NCBI RefSeq assembly: GCF_001693515.2
Contig: NZ_CP042968.1
Coordinates: 4,960,001 to 5,024,000, forward strand
DNA: 64,000 nt
Source: Bradyrhizobium paxllaeri
GTDB taxonomy: Bacteria; Pseudomonadota; Alphaproteobacteria; Rhizobiales; Xanthobacteraceae
Direction: 5' to 3'
Positions 35,000 to 44,903 of this stretch are shown here, piece by piece (within the stretch, counting starts at the first letter, position 1; the number at the start of each line of letters is the position of its first letter). The notes beneath the pieces are model-generated. The model made no database searches, was not told where the DNA came from, and was given only the letters and a program-made list of their open reading frames with translations. A program made the position numbers and the translations under genes.

Positions 35000-35220
35000 C
35001 CCGCGATGAGTATTTTGAAGGGCTTAAAGCCCTTGCGCGAGAAAAGCGCATGTATACCACGCGGTGCGTACAAACTCATTCGGCCTGCGGGGGTCCGCCA
35101 AATCTATAAGAAAGAGGGCATCCGAACCGCCCCTGGCCTTTGTGATCAACGCCATGTACATGTGTGCGGACGGTGATTATTCCCTCGCCTTCCTAATCGG
35201 GTGGGCAAAGTCAACTCATT
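34996..35220 (+). pseudogene. ImmA/IrrE-type metallopeptidase, frameshifted 5' part
   Basis: Frame 1 opens Met-Thr-Arg-Asp-Glu-Tyr-Phe-Glu-Gly-Leu-Lys-Ala-Leu-Ala-Arg-Glu-Lys-Arg. After a frame change one reads Ile-Tyr-Lys-Lys-Glu-Gly-Ile-Arg and then Met-Tyr-Met-Cys-Ala-Asp-Gly-Asp-Tyr-Ser, the part before the HExxH motif in this family. The zinc-binding His-Glu-x-x-His itself is missing, so it is inactive. Confidence 0.6.
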
Positions 35221-35575
35221 CCTACGCTTTTCTTCGACTCTTCGATCTTCGGCCATCACCGACTCCCTGCGTCATCAACGCGCAAACTCCACCACAGCCG
35301 CGTACGCGACGTGCATTCACCAGGCGGGGTCCATGCGTTCCTTCGCGTTCAGCACTTCGGCCGTCGCATGCTCTTCATCAGGTTCGTAAACAGGGCTGTC
35401 CAAGCAGTCCGGCGCTCTCGTCCCCGAAGGGCGGCAGCAGGCAAGATAGAGCGGACATTCCCCGTTTCGCGGCCCCGCCAGGGGACGCTCACCGCGCGCG
35501 CGGATCCGTAACTTCGCTCCTCCTCAACATGCCGGGCGCAAACCCAGCGCTAATCCGTCATCATCTGCATCGCGG
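35221..35575. other. gap between the ImmA relic and IS110
   Basis: No gene recognised; only short frames of skewed composition. Probably sequence scarred by the IS110 insertion. Confidence 0.4.
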
Positions 35576-36640
35576 CTACCGTTCAGGTTTCAACCGAAGC
35601 CGTTGCGTGACCTTGGCGCCGAACCCGACGTGGAAGTCGGTCTCGCTGACCCACATCCGATGCAGAATGCTCGCCAGCTTGCGCGCGACCGCGGTGATCG
35701 CGCACAGCATGCTCGAGCGTTTGGCGATCCGCAGGCCCCACGCCCGCAGTGCCGACCATTTCCTGACCCGCAGCAGCAGGCTTGCGGCCGCCTCGCAGAG
35801 CGCTTCGCGCACGGCGACATCGCCTTGTTTGCTGATCCGCCCTTCATAATCGATCGACGTGCCGGACTGGTGCCGCTTCGGCGTCAGGCCAAAATGGGCG
35901 CCCACCGTTCGTGATCGCGCAAACCGATGAGGGTCATCGACGCCAACCTTGAATGACAGGGCCGCAACCGGACCGACGCCGGGAACCGTCATCAGACGCC
36001 GGCAGACAGCATCATGCTGCACCACCTGCAGGAGCACACGATGCAGCCGATCGTAACCCTCGAAGATGGCGCGGCGCACGTCCAGCATGGCCTCGATGGT
36101 CATCACGAAGATCGGATCGCTGCGCTCGATCAGCTCGCGGACGCGGGCTTCGTAGGCACCGCGGGCGACGGCTCCGACGAGCAACCCATAGGCCCGCAGC
36201 GCACCGCGAATGTGGTTTTCGAGGTCGATCAGTTTGCGCTTGAGCAGCTTCCGGCTGGTCAGCAGCGTACGCATCTTCTGCATGTCGATATTCTTGACAT
36301 GGACGGCGCGGTACCAGCCCAGCCGCATCATCTGCGCGATGCCGCGTGCATCGTTGCGATCGGTCTTGTTGCGCATCGTCGAGAGCGAAACGCGCATGTG
36401 GCGCGCTTCGACGACAATGATTGGAAGCCCGGCTGGCTGTAATTCGCGATAGAGCCAGATACCCAGCGATGACGCCTCGACTCCGACCCTATCGAGGCGA
36501 TCCGCGTAGCCCTCTACAGCGGAGCGGATCGCCTCTGGCTCCGTGCTAATCTTGACTTCGCGGACCGTGAGACCCTCGCTATCGATGATGCAAAGGCTGG
36601 TTTCTTCCAGACCGACGTCCAATCCAACGTAGAGTTTCAT
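35576..36640 (-). CDS. IS110-family transposase
   Basis: 354 aa from ATG 36640. N-terminal RuvC-like DEDD domain (Tyr-Val-Gly-Leu-Asp-Val-Gly ... Val-Gly-Val-Glu-Ala-Ser-Ser ... Lys-Thr-Asp-Arg-Asn-Asp-Ala-Arg) and the C-terminal transposase_20 domain with Thr-Val-Pro-Gly-Val-Gly-Pro-Val-Ala-Ala and the Ser nucleophile region around Gln-Ser-Gly. Complete, so the element may be active. IS110 elements lack clear inverted repeats; the non-coding end with possible guide-RNA sequence would lie upstream of the start, in 36641-36800. Confidence 0.93.
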   Translation of the reverse strand: MKLYVGLDVGLEETSLCIIDSEGLTVREVKISTEPEAIRSAVEGYADRLDRVGVEASSLGIWLYRELQPAGLPIIVVEARHMRVSLSTMRNKTDRNDARGIAQMMRLGWYRAVHVKNIDMQKMRTLLTSRKLLKRKLIDLENHIRGALRAYGLLVGAVARGAYEARVRELIERSDPIFVMTIEAMLDVRRAIFEGYDRLHRVLLQVVQHDAVCRRLMTVPGVGPVAALSFKVGVDDPHRFARSRTVGAHFGLTPKRHQSGTSIDYEGRISKQGDVAVREALCEAAASLLLRVRKWSALRAWGLRIAKRSSMLCAITAVARKLASILHRMWVSETDFHVGFGAKVTQRLRLKPER

Positions 36641-37168
36641 CGGAGCTCTCCCTTGTGACAACGACGTTTCAAGTCGTTGCACCAGGCTCCGGATTCGGCC
36701 ACCGGGTGACTATCCCCGTGCACCGGTATCTCGAAGCCCGATTTGAAGAGCCGTCCAACGGTTCATGCCGGACGAGCCCAAGCTTTTTGCTCTCGTCCAT
36801 GAGCTCAAGTAGGCAGTGAGACGCTCAATTTCGGCTGGCGTTTGGTCAATTGTTCCGGCACGAGTCGTTTCACCGCTGCGCATTTTGCCCGAGCGCAGCA
36901 GCTCCAGCTGCTATGCACGGGGCAGCGCCCCCGCGCTCACGGGATACGAAGAGCGCCAAGCTCGAACGGCGCTCAACGCGCTTATCGATAAGGGATACCT
37001 CACCTCGTTTCCCCAACAACGCCCTCGCCCGTAAAGCTTGGGTTTCCTACTGCGGTGGTCGATAGGTGGTTTCCGAGACTGTATCATCCGGCGGCATAGC
37101 GCAGTGCGGCTCTATCTCGGACAAACTTTTGGGCAGCAAAGTCGTACTTGCGATTTGCCGCAGGCTAT
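36641..37168. other. IS110 upstream flank and unassigned DNA
   Basis: The first 150 bases are probably the left non-coding part of the IS110 element, including a GC-rich region that could encode its bridge RNA. Beyond that, no gene is recognised. Confidence 0.4.
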
Positions 37169-37270
37169 TCAGCTCACGTATTTGCGCATTTTGAACGCTG
37201 CAACCTCGGTATTCGTGAGCTTGAACCACTCTCCGTTCGCTCGGTTAACATAACTAGCGAACTCACGCAT
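37169..37270 (-). CDS. very small ORF coupled to the HEAT-like pseudogene
   Basis: 33 aa, starting at an ATG that overlaps the stop of the upstream frame. Reads Phe-Ala-Ser-Tyr-Val-Asn-Arg-Ala-Asn-Gly-Glu-Trp-Phe-Lys-Leu. It may be a genuine overlapping small gene or the continuation of the broken gene. Confidence 0.3.
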   Translation of the reverse strand: MREFASYVNRANGEWFKLTNTEVAAFKMRKYVS

Positions 37271-38034
37271 TCCATTGAGCATCCTGCTCATCGTCCTTCG
37301 CGGCCTCGACGTGCTTGCGCTTGAAAGGGCTCCTCATAAAGCGCAAAATATGTGGTCAGAGAGCCTGACCAGCCGAACGAATGCATGTTCTGAACAAGAT
37401 AGCGCAGGACATCGTCACGTTCGCCAAACTCGTCCAAGAGCCGCTTTACAAGCGGATGGAAAGTCCGGTCTGCGCCTTTCGCACTGGTCAACACCGGCAA
37501 CACACGCGCAAGAAATGCTGGCGCAGCATCGGGGTTTGCGTGAGCCCAGGCGAAAAGAATGTCCTCAGGGGCCTAAGAAGGGGCGGATTTTTCAGCGAAC
37601 GAGAGACTGTCGCCCAGCACGTGTTCTGTCTGCCACGCAGTTACACGAGCCCGGACGATGGCATTTCCAAAATGAGGCCATACAACCGAAAGGAAGCGCC
37701 TCCAACATGATCGGAAGCAGCGGCTTTACGAGATCGCGAGCGTCAGGGTCAGACAAGATACGCGGCAAGCTTCCCAGCAGCAGCGCGCGGGTCAACTTCC
37801 TCGCGGCCTTTCCTGAGTAGCCAACCGACCATCTGTTCAAAATGCTGGGCATCCATCTTCGAGCCGTGCCGCTTTGGCCTCATTTGTTTCACGCGACCTG
37901 GCAAACTGAGGGGCGTTGCGGACTTCATTGCGAACTCGACGAAAGTGCCCGACTGAATCCCGCCGAATGAGACTGCGCAGCTCCGCTAGCGGGCGCAACC
38001 GCACCCGCAACGTTTTATTCTGCGCAATGCCCAT
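37270..38034 (-). pseudogene. large helical-repeat protein, 3' part, frameshifted
   Basis: Pieces in different minus frames follow each other as parts of one helical protein: Leu-Arg-Pro-Leu-Ala-Glu-Leu-Arg ... Phe-Arg-Arg-Val-Arg-Asn-Glu-Val-Arg-Asn-Ala near 37900, Ala-Trp-Ala-His-Ala-Asn-Pro-Asp-Ala-Ala-Pro near 37540, and Phe-His-Pro-Leu-Val-Lys-Arg-Leu-Leu-Asp-Glu-Phe-Gly-Glu-Arg-Asp-Asp-Val-Leu ... Gly-Trp-Ser-Gly-Ser-Leu near 37400. HEAT-like repeats are the best guess. The 5' end is lost. Confidence 0.5.
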
Positions 38035-38871
38035 TTTTACAGTCAGAATATTGAGGCCATGACGCAGGCAACTCAGAATGCCGTCGCTAGCGATTCGTGC
38101 TTTAGCCGTACGCCATCATGTAAAGGACCACCAGACTACCTTAGACGTGTTCGCAACTCAGGTGACGCGTCTTGCCGATCATGATGCTCGATGAGCCTGC
38201 CTTGCTTTTGATTGCGCCGGCGGGACTGGTTATACCTCGAGCCAGGAGGCTGCGCGTTTGCAGGCCAAGTATCTGCGTGCCAAGTACAATATTTTGATCA
38301 ATTCGGTGAGAAGAGCGTTGTTACCTGCCTAAGAAGCGGGTCTCGCCGTTCAACCAGTTTTTGGTACCAAGATGTGCTGAGACTCATCGGAAGGGGCCGA
38401 CTCGGACTACATACCCCGATTGGCGCGACATTCCGGGCCGGCCGTACACGAAGCTCGATCATCGTGATTTGCGAGGGCATCAAACTATCAGCAGCATCGG
38501 ATTTCGGCGCATTGAACCACTCTTCCCGAAGTCACCAGCGCTACAGCTAAAAACTCACACAATTGTTCATTGCGCACTTAAAGGGAGGCTGGCGCAAGAG
38601 GCGAACTCTTCACAGGAGCGTTCAACTATTCAATCGCCAGAAATGCCAGGGGTGCAGCATGCCCCTCGTGTTCGACCTCAGACGAGCGGCTGTTTCAAAT
38701 CCAGCGGTCTTGTTGCGAAGACAACATCGCGATCGAAAAATCGCAGGGAATGCGCATCGCGCCCGCTGGTCTAAATCCTGCACACACAAGCAGCATGGAA
38801 GGGGCATCAGCAACGTCGGCCATTTGGCCTTCTTGCAAGATGGCGCACCAGTTACGTGTTCGTGAGGTGAC
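38035..38871. other. gap without recognised genes before the outer-membrane protein
   Basis: Overlapping short frames on both strands (38212-38550, 38361-38774, 38695-39012) have no family features. The promoter of the outer-membrane protein should lie at its right end; no clear -35/-10 was identified. Confidence 0.4.
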
Positions 38872-40608
38872 ATGCAATCGAAGTTTCTTTTTTGGGGTGC
38901 CGCAACAGCTGCGCTCGTTGCAAGCGGTGCCGTCAACTCGGCCGATCTTAGGCCGGTAGTAAGTGTCCCACCGGCACTCTGGAGCTGGACCGGAGGATAT
39001 ATCGGCGGGCACGTCGGCGGAGGCTACGGCCGGACATCATTCAGTGACCCCTACGGCCCCTCAATTTATGGGGACGTCGTCAATACCCCTGTGTTCCTCG
39101 CCGGAGGACAAATCGGCTACAATTGGCAAACGAATGGGTGGGTTCTCGGTGCCGAACTAGACGCGAGCCATGCTGTCTCCGATGGCACAAACAGCTGTCT
39201 TGCCTTCTCAGCCACTGTTGTGATCGCCACCTGCAAGGCAAGTCCAAACGTCTTTGTCACAGGGACCGCTCGCATCGGGTACACCTTTGGCCCTCAGGGC
39301 CACACGCTGGCCTACGTCAAGGCAGGCGTAGCCTGGCAAAACAATCGTGGCGATATCGCCAACAACAACGAATTCCGGGGCTATTTTGCTGGGTTCCCGC
39401 AGCACACGACACGATTCGGTTACGGTCGTTTCGGTGGGACCGTCGGAGTCGGCCTTGAACAAGCGCTCACGCCTGCTTGGTCGGTCAAATTTGAATACGA
39501 CTATATGGGCTTTGGCGGGCCACATCTAGAGACCCCACCGACCATGCAGTTTCCGCCCCTTGCAGTCATTCTCGGCAACACCAGCAGCTTATCCAGTAGC
39601 TATCACATCGGAAAGATCGGCCTGAACTACCATTTTGGCGCCGACCCGAGGGCACTGGAGTGGTCCGATGCATCGCCGTATTCGGAAAACGGGACCGCCA
39701 AAGCGAAGCCGATTGCATACACGAGCGATTGGTCGCTCGAAGGCGGCTCACGGGTCTGGCTCAGCCGGGGAACATTCCAGTGGGACTACATTCTTGCGCC
39801 CTCGATGCCTGGAGATGACGGCATTCCTAATTCAAGGCTCACCTATCACGGCCTGGACGGCATTTCCGGCGAATTTTTCGGGCGTCTCGATAGTCTCTGG
39901 GGGGTATTCCTGAAGGGCAATATTGGCATCGGACGCTTCAACAAAGGAAAGATGAACGACGAAGATTCAATCGCCACCAAGGACATTGCCTACAGCAACA
40001 CGTTATCGAGCCAGGCGAATGGAAAATTCATGTACTACACGGCCGATATTGGTTACAATTTTCTGCGCGGCAGCAGCTATAAACTGGGTGGATTTGTCGG
40101 ATGGACCTATTACGGCCAGAAGTCCGATTCGATGGGATGCAAGCAGACCGCCTCGTCCTCGCCGTACTGGATATGCGGGATGCCGTACCAGCAACAGCTC
40201 ATTGGCAGTCAAGACGCCAATTGGAATGCACCGCGCATCGGTCTTAGCGCGGAGGCTATGCTGCTTAAGCGCTGGCGCGTGAGTGCCGAGGTTGCCTACC
40301 TTCCGTGGACCGACTTCAGTGGTCGCGATAACCATCTCCTCCGTCCCGACACAGTTTTCTACGATCAGCGCGGGGACGGCGGAGCCGGCGTTCAGGTGGA
40401 AGGAACTCTATCCTACTTTCTCACCAGGAATTTCAGCGTTGGCGTTGGAGCCCGGTATTGGGCCATGTGGACCAAAGACCACAGCAATGTCACCTTCACC
40501 TGCAGCAGCTGCAGCGCTTTGGATGGCTTTTATCAGCACCCTACACTTGCGAAGTACAGCATGGAACGATGGGGCACGTTCTTCCAAGCCTCTTACAAGT
40601 TTGACTGA
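38872..40608 (+). CDS. outer-membrane protein with two beta-barrel domains
   Basis: 578 aa with a signal peptide (cleavage near Asn-Ser-Ala). Residues 25-260 form an OmpA/Omp25-RopB-like barrel (Tyr-Ile-Gly-Gly-His-Val-Gly-Gly-Gly-Tyr-Gly ... Gly-Gly-Gln-Ile-Gly-Tyr-Asn-Trp ... Val-Lys-Phe-Glu-Tyr-Asp-Tyr-Met), normally a whole protein. Residues 280-578 form a second barrel with alternating strands, ending in Phe-Gln-Ala-Ser-Tyr-Lys-Phe-Asp, resembling omptin-like/protochlamydial outer-membrane proteins. Two Cys pairs in loops of the second barrel are unusual. Probably surface exposed; role unknown. Confidence 0.85.
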   Translation: MQSKFLFWGAATAALVASGAVNSADLRPVVSVPPALWSWTGGYIGGHVGGGYGRTSFSDPYGPSIYGDVVNTPVFLAGGQIGYNWQTNGWVLGAELDASHAVSDGTNSCLAFSATVVIATCKASPNVFVTGTARIGYTFGPQGHTLAYVKAGVAWQNNRGDIANNNEFRGYFAGFPQHTTRFGYGRFGGTVGVGLEQALTPAWSVKFEYDYMGFGGPHLETPPTMQFPPLAVILGNTSSLSSSYHIGKIGLNYHFGADPRALEWSDASPYSENGTAKAKPIAYTSDWSLEGGSRVWLSRGTFQWDYILAPSMPGDDGIPNSRLTYHGLDGISGEFFGRLDSLWGVFLKGNIGIGRFNKGKMNDEDSIATKDIAYSNTLSSQANGKFMYYTADIGYNFLRGSSYKLGGFVGWTYYGQKSDSMGCKQTASSSPYWICGMPYQQQLIGSQDANWNAPRIGLSAEAMLLKRWRVSAEVAYLPWTDFSGRDNHLLRPDTVFYDQRGDGGAGVQVEGTLSYFLTRNFSVGVGARYWAMWTKDHSNVTFTCSSCSALDGFYQHPTLAKYSMERWGTFFQASYKFD

Positions 40609-41229
40609 AACACCTCGCTCTAAGCTTCGGAAGTCGAGACCACGATGACGAGAGCACCCGATCCCGTGGCTAGAGCCAGGCGAACGACCGGGAATAAAGC
40701 TGCAAGCTTTTGGGCCGTTCAAGCCCGAAAGCTTGCATGGATAATCGTTCGATCTTCCATGTTAGCGCCGGCAAGATTAGCTCAAGGCAGGGCCGCCTCT
40801 TCTGCGCCGCCCCCGATTCAAAGTCAAAAAAACTCGATCGGACGCGCGCAAACGCGGGCTTTGGTATTCCAATTGAGCGTTCGCCCCGAGGATTGACCAT
40901 CAGTGCGAATCGCTCGGGCCGGCGCTACAATTGAGAGGCGTCGACTCCTCGTCCGGGAACATCTCACGTCCAGCGCCAGCCTCCTCTCCCATGTGATTAG
41001 CACGTAGTCTTCGAACGTCCTCGAGGAGCTGATGTGCGTCTCGATCAGCTGCCGCAGCTCGTGCCTGAACTGGTATTTGCTGACGGTCATTTGCCTTGCC
41101 TATCATTGCTGGCTTCACCTACGAGATTCAAGTTCTCGAACTGGCGCGTCAAAACGTTTGATGAAGGTGAGGAACTGCAATCAACATTGCGGTTGGAGCC
41201 AACGACATTCAGCGCAAGGACTAGCGTAC
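40609..41229. other. gap after the outer-membrane gene
   Basis: One minus-strand frame, 40824-41090, begins Met-Thr-Val-Ser-Lys-Tyr-Gln-Phe-Arg-His-Glu-Leu-Arg-Gln-Leu and looks partly protein-like, but the second half is not; no other signal seen. Confidence 0.35.
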
Positions 41230-41430
41230 AGAAATCCCAGCAGCGATGAGAGCGTACTCAATTGAGCTCGCCCCACCTTGTCGCGCCAGCAACGTACAAG
41301 AGGAGATGACTTCATTGCAATGCCACGTCTCCCGGTTGGACCGCGAGCGGATTCCGTTCGACCGCTCCCGCCAGTCATTCGCTTGGGCCGCGTGCGGTCC
41401 ATCCAACAATGATACCCGATGCTCGCTCAT
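41230..41430 (-). pseudogene. truncated Flp/Fap pilin
   Basis: The minus frame ends Gly-Ala-Ser-Ser-Ile-Glu-Tyr-Ala-Leu-Ile-Ala-Ala-Gly-Ile-Ser-Val-Arg and stop. This is the prepilin cleavage region of Flp pilins cut off in mid-helix, so it cannot make a pilus. Confidence 0.55.
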
Positions 41431-41563
41431 CTGAGTTTGAGCAATAGTTCAAGATTGCCCCTGTTAGAAGCTGACCAATGCCGCACAACACAAACAAGGC
41501 AACAAACACAGCGTAGAGATATGCCGCAAGTTGAGACCAGAAGTCACCGTCACGATTGAACAT
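41375..41563 (-). CDS. small single-span membrane protein
   Basis: 62 aa with a hydrophobic helix (Leu-Tyr-Ala-Val-Phe-Val-Ala-Leu-Phe-Val-Leu-Cys-Gly-Ile-Gly) after a short polar N-terminus. It overlaps the Flp remnant in another frame. No family recognised. Confidence 0.45.
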   Translation of the reverse strand: MFNRDGDFWSQLAAYLYAVFVALFVLCGIGQLLTGAILNYCSNSDERASGIIVGWTARGPSE

Positions 41564-41705
41564 TAGCCCTCATATACCGCACCGCGCTCCCGACAAGAAA
41601 TGATGAGCCCGTCCCCACGGAACACAGCGAGGGACTTCCCCTGCTCCCAAAGCCTGGAAGCCACGCCGCTGGGAAACAGCGCGCGCTTCGACATCGCTCA
41701 GAGAC

Positions 41706-41900
41706 TCACAAGCGTTCTGATTTTCCGCTCCCGGCGCTCTCTACTACGTTGCGTAAGACAATTTCAGAAAGCTGCACAACCTGCCGTTTGAGAAACGCAA
41801 CCTTCTGTGTGAGATGAAGAATCTCTTGCTTGTAGCGCTCCAGCTCGCGCTGTTCATCTGTCATTTCAGATGCTTCATGGTGATTCCTACTTGCCGTCAT
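41706..41900 (-). CDS. small coiled-coil protein coupled to fpr
   Basis: 64 aa, almost wholly helical with heptads (Glu-Leu-Glu-Arg-Tyr-Lys-Gln-Glu-Ile-Leu-His-Leu-Thr-Gln-Lys-Val). The start overlaps the fpr stop by four bases (ATGA), implying translational coupling. Function unknown; a dimerising accessory of the reductase is one possibility. Confidence 0.55.
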   Translation of the reverse strand: MTASRNHHEASEMTDEQRELERYKQEILHLTQKVAFLKRQVVQLSEIVLRNVVESAGSGKSERL

Positions 41901-42712
41901 GATTCGTGGAGACCCCTTGGCCTAGCAGAGCCCAAACCATTTCGTTCGGCGAACTCCTTTTCGAACACGAATTGCGCCGGCTCGCCGTGATTGCCTTCGA
42001 TAAACCCCTTTGCCACCAATAGCTCGCGGGCATCGCGCACCAGTGCGGGGCTGCCGCAAATCATAACGCGGTCATGCTGCGGCTCGAGCTCCGGCAGCTC
42101 GATGTCAGGAAACAGCTTGCCTGACGCGATCAGGTCGGTGATCCGTCCACGGTTGTAGAAGCGATCGCGCGTCACGGTTGGATGATAGATCAACTGGTAA
42201 CGCGCAAAGTCGCCGACCAGCTCGTCGCTCGGCAGTTTTCCCGTGATCATCTCGCCATAGGCGAGATCCGCGATGCGGCGGCAGCCATGCAGCAGCACGA
42301 CATTCTTGAATCGAAGATAGGTTTCGGGATCCTTGATCACGCTCAGGAACGGAGCAACCCCAGTGCCGGTGCCGATCAGATAGAGATTGCGCCCTTCCTC
42401 GAGATTATCGAGGACCAGCGTCCCCGTCGCCTCGCGGCCGACGATGATCTCGTCACCCTCCTTCAGATGCTGCAGACGCGAGGTTAAGGGACCACCCGGC
42501 ACTTTGATCGAGAAGAATTCCAGCCGTTCCTCGTAATAGGCGCTGGCCAGGCTGCACGCACGCAGCAGCGGCTTCTCGTCGATCTTGAGCCCGATCTTGG
42601 TGAATTCGCCGCTACGGAAGCGGAACGAGGGATCCCGCGTAGTGGTGAAGCTGAAGAGATTGTCGGTCCAGTGATGGACGCTCAGCACGCTTTCTTGGTT
42701 GAAATCGCTCAT
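41897..42712 (-). CDS. fpr: ferredoxin/flavodoxin-NADP(+) reductase
   Basis: 271 aa from ATG 42712 with a GGGAGTGTGAG leader; 27 extra codons upstream lack a ribosome site. FAD motif Arg-Ala-Cys-Ser-Leu-Ala-Ser near residue 50, NADP motif Ile-Gly-Thr-Gly-Thr-Gly-Val-Ala-Pro-Phe near 115, and Val-Met-Ile-Cys-Gly-Ser-Pro near 222 show a bacterial-type FNR. It moves electrons between NADPH and ferredoxin or flavodoxin, and could serve stress response or, in this setting, electron supply to nitrogenase or cytochromes P450. No ferredoxin gene is next to it. Confidence 0.93.
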   Translation of the reverse strand: MSDFNQESVLSVHHWTDNLFSFTTTRDPSFRFRSGEFTKIGLKIDEKPLLRACSLASAYYEERLEFFSIKVPGGPLTSRLQHLKEGDEIIVGREATGTLVLDNLEEGRNLYLIGTGTGVAPFLSVIKDPETYLRFKNVVLLHGCRRIADLAYGEMITGKLPSDELVGDFARYQLIYHPTVTRDRFYNRGRITDLIASGKLFPDIELPELEPQHDRVMICGSPALVRDARELLVAKGFIEGNHGEPAQFVFEKEFAERNGLGSARPRGLHES

Positions 42713-43801
42713 CTCACACTCCCGCGAAACGACCCGCGGGTCCGCGTTAGTACAAAGTGGCTGCACGGGTTTTCCAAATGATAATGCGAGCACAAGGTGA
42801 GGCTATCGATGCACTATCGTCGGACCGATAGGTTCACACCCTCAACTGCTTTGGCTTTCAAGATCGGCCTGTGCGCCCGCCTGCAGCAATCAACCCGGCC
42901 GCTGACCATTCACAACATCTCCAATCGCTTGACTGGTTTAGCCCCCCGGGATCTGCGTTGCTAAGATGATTAGTTTTTCCTCCAGTTCACGCCGGGCAGG
43001 TTAGCTGGCTTTGCCGGCTCACATCCTCCCGAGTGGGCGCGCCATCGCAGAACCAAATGACAAATTTGGCACAGCTTTGCTCCGACAAACACAGTACGTA
43101 ACGAACGAAGAATCTTGTTTCTCACCTGAGTGTGTCGTCTCGGCTTCAGACTCCTTAGAACCTTGTGCTCTGTTGCAAAGCTGCTGGAAGCGACCCCAAC
43201 GAAGATCGACGCTTCGCCGAGGTAACACCCCACCGAATGTGCGCTCTGCGACCGCCTGTGGTTCGTCTGGGTCTAACTGTAACAATTGGTAATATTGATT
43301 AATGCAATGGCCCGCGTGATTACGCCTAAATCCTGCATTTGGGGGGCGCCTCGATGGATTTCACGGCACAGCGAGCCACCTGCTCCCGAACGGTTTCGAT
43401 CAGTGGACACCAGGCCGGCATGACGCCACGTGCTCGGTCCGATGCAGAACGCCGCAATGCTTTGGCCTCCACTCGAACCAAGGAGGGAAGCGGAAGCAAA
43501 AGAGTGCATGAGCACGGACTCCAAAGTCTGCATCGCGCGGCAGTTCGGCAGAATAGAACGTCCTAGCTGCGGCGCCTCTTTGAGCCAAAAGTGATGTTGC
43601 GCTCACTGAATTCGCACTAGGGCATAACAACATCGGATGCCTGTCTGATGCTGCCCGATGCAAGGTCAGCAAGCGGGAGCACCGCGGTGTTGATTTGCGA
43701 GGCATACGCGCTCCGCATGACTGGCACGTAGATCGGTGCGTTCTGAACGATGGGCGGGTCCTAAATACCGAGCTAGGCGCAACTGAACGCAGACGATATC
43801 T
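42713..43801. other. 1.1 kb without recognised genes
   Basis: Several short frames on both strands, none family-like. It contains one copy (43292-43309) of an 18-base word found again at 56659. A near sigma-54 match at 43067 has wrong spacing and was not accepted. Confidence 0.4.
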
Positions 43802-44379
43802 CTACGACGAGATCCTCGACTTCTTGGCGCCGTAAGCGCCGGGCAGATCGCGGGTTGAGACGTGATGGATGGCCGCTGGCATGCGCCAATTCATGCAGGG
43901 CGTCCGAAGCCAATTAATGGACTCGAAATAGGCTTGCGGTGGCGGCACCTGCACACTCTTCTGCCGGTACATAGAAGGCGCAATTGCCGCCAATGCGGAA
44001 GTCGATCCCGGTGGCCTTGATCAGGTATTTGACCTTCGGCTCGATCAGGGCCTGGCGGCTGAGGCGGCGCCATCGTTGTGATCTCCGAAGGCAAGTCGTC
44101 GCACTGACAGTGTTGAAGACTGTGAAGCGCTTGAGGAATGAATGGCCTGCGCTTCGTCACCGTTCTCGCTCGCGCGCCGCTTTTCGTCGACTGGCACAGA
44201 GCGGTCGGCATAGACGACGGCGGTATCACGCTCGCCCTTGCGGACGTGACCACCGAGCGACGGCGCCTGGCGGAAGGTAAGTGAGCTCTGCCCGTGAATC
44301 CGCGTTCGGTGGAAGCCCACCGGAGGATTAGAACGTTGATGCGGCTATATTGACGGTCGGTCGCGGCGCTCTTCGGCAT
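43802..44379 (-). pseudogene. ArdC-type antirestriction protein, frameshifted
   Basis: Read across frames the minus strand gives the ArdC order: Tyr-Ser-Arg-Ile-Asn-Val-Leu-Ile, Leu-Gly-Gly-His-Val-Arg-Lys-Gly-Glu-Arg, Val-Val-Tyr-Ala-Asp-Arg, then Val-Gln-Val-Pro-Pro-Pro-Gln-Ala-Tyr-Phe-Glu-Ser-Ile-Asn-Trp, with the Asp-Leu-Pro-Gly-Ala-Tyr-Gly end. The HExxH zinc site is replaced by a broken Met-Asn-Trp segment. ArdC protects incoming plasmid DNA, so this is a relic of a conjugative element. Confidence 0.8.
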
Positions 44380-44629
44380 GGCCAAAGAAGCTGAGTTAGT
44401 TGCATTGGCACGTGACAAGAAAGAGATCCAAACTTCAAGCCGAACAAGCTTACTCGACTTTTACGAGAAGAATATTTTGGTATCACATGGCTCGCGGTGG
44501 ATCTGGGCACTCTCCTATGTCAGCAGCATTGAAGCTATGGTGCGTATGATAGCGCAGCGAGGTACCGAACCTTTGTCCGACCAGGCGAGCGCGAATGACG
44601 AATTCGACGCGCTCTCACACAGACACTAA
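44378..44629 (+). CDS. small hypothetical protein
   Basis: 83 aa beginning Met-Ala-Lys-Glu-Ala-Glu-Leu-Val-Ala-Leu, helical and soluble, divergent from the ArdC relic. Base composition is more AT-rich than the surroundings. No family recognised. Confidence 0.35.
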   Translation: MAKEAELVALARDKKEIQTSSRTSLLDFYEKNILVSHGSRWIWALSYVSSIEAMVRMIAQRGTEPLSDQASANDEFDALSHRH

Positions 44630-44903
44630 TGGCAAATTGGGGGCGTTGCGCCGGCAAGTATCGTACGAAACGAACGAATGATCTCACTCGTCACCCTAGC
44701 GCGTTGTCCAGACAGATCGGATCGGTTCGTACAACGCCGCCCTGTCGCTCGCCTTGAATTTTGGGCTCTGCGCAGCAGCCCCTGCGGGTTAGTCCGAAGC
44801 GCCAGTTATGCGGCTTTGCCGATTTCGCGTTAGCAAAGTGGTTACCGTCTAGTGCAACAGCCGGGCCCTCGAGCGGCAGCGTTAGAACTTCGAACAAGGC
44901 GCA

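Noticed and set aside
43067..43080. Second sigma-54 promoter (TGGCAC then TTGC)
   Set aside because: The spacing is one base too short (9 instead of 10 bases between GG and GC), which usually abolishes activity, and no gene follows.
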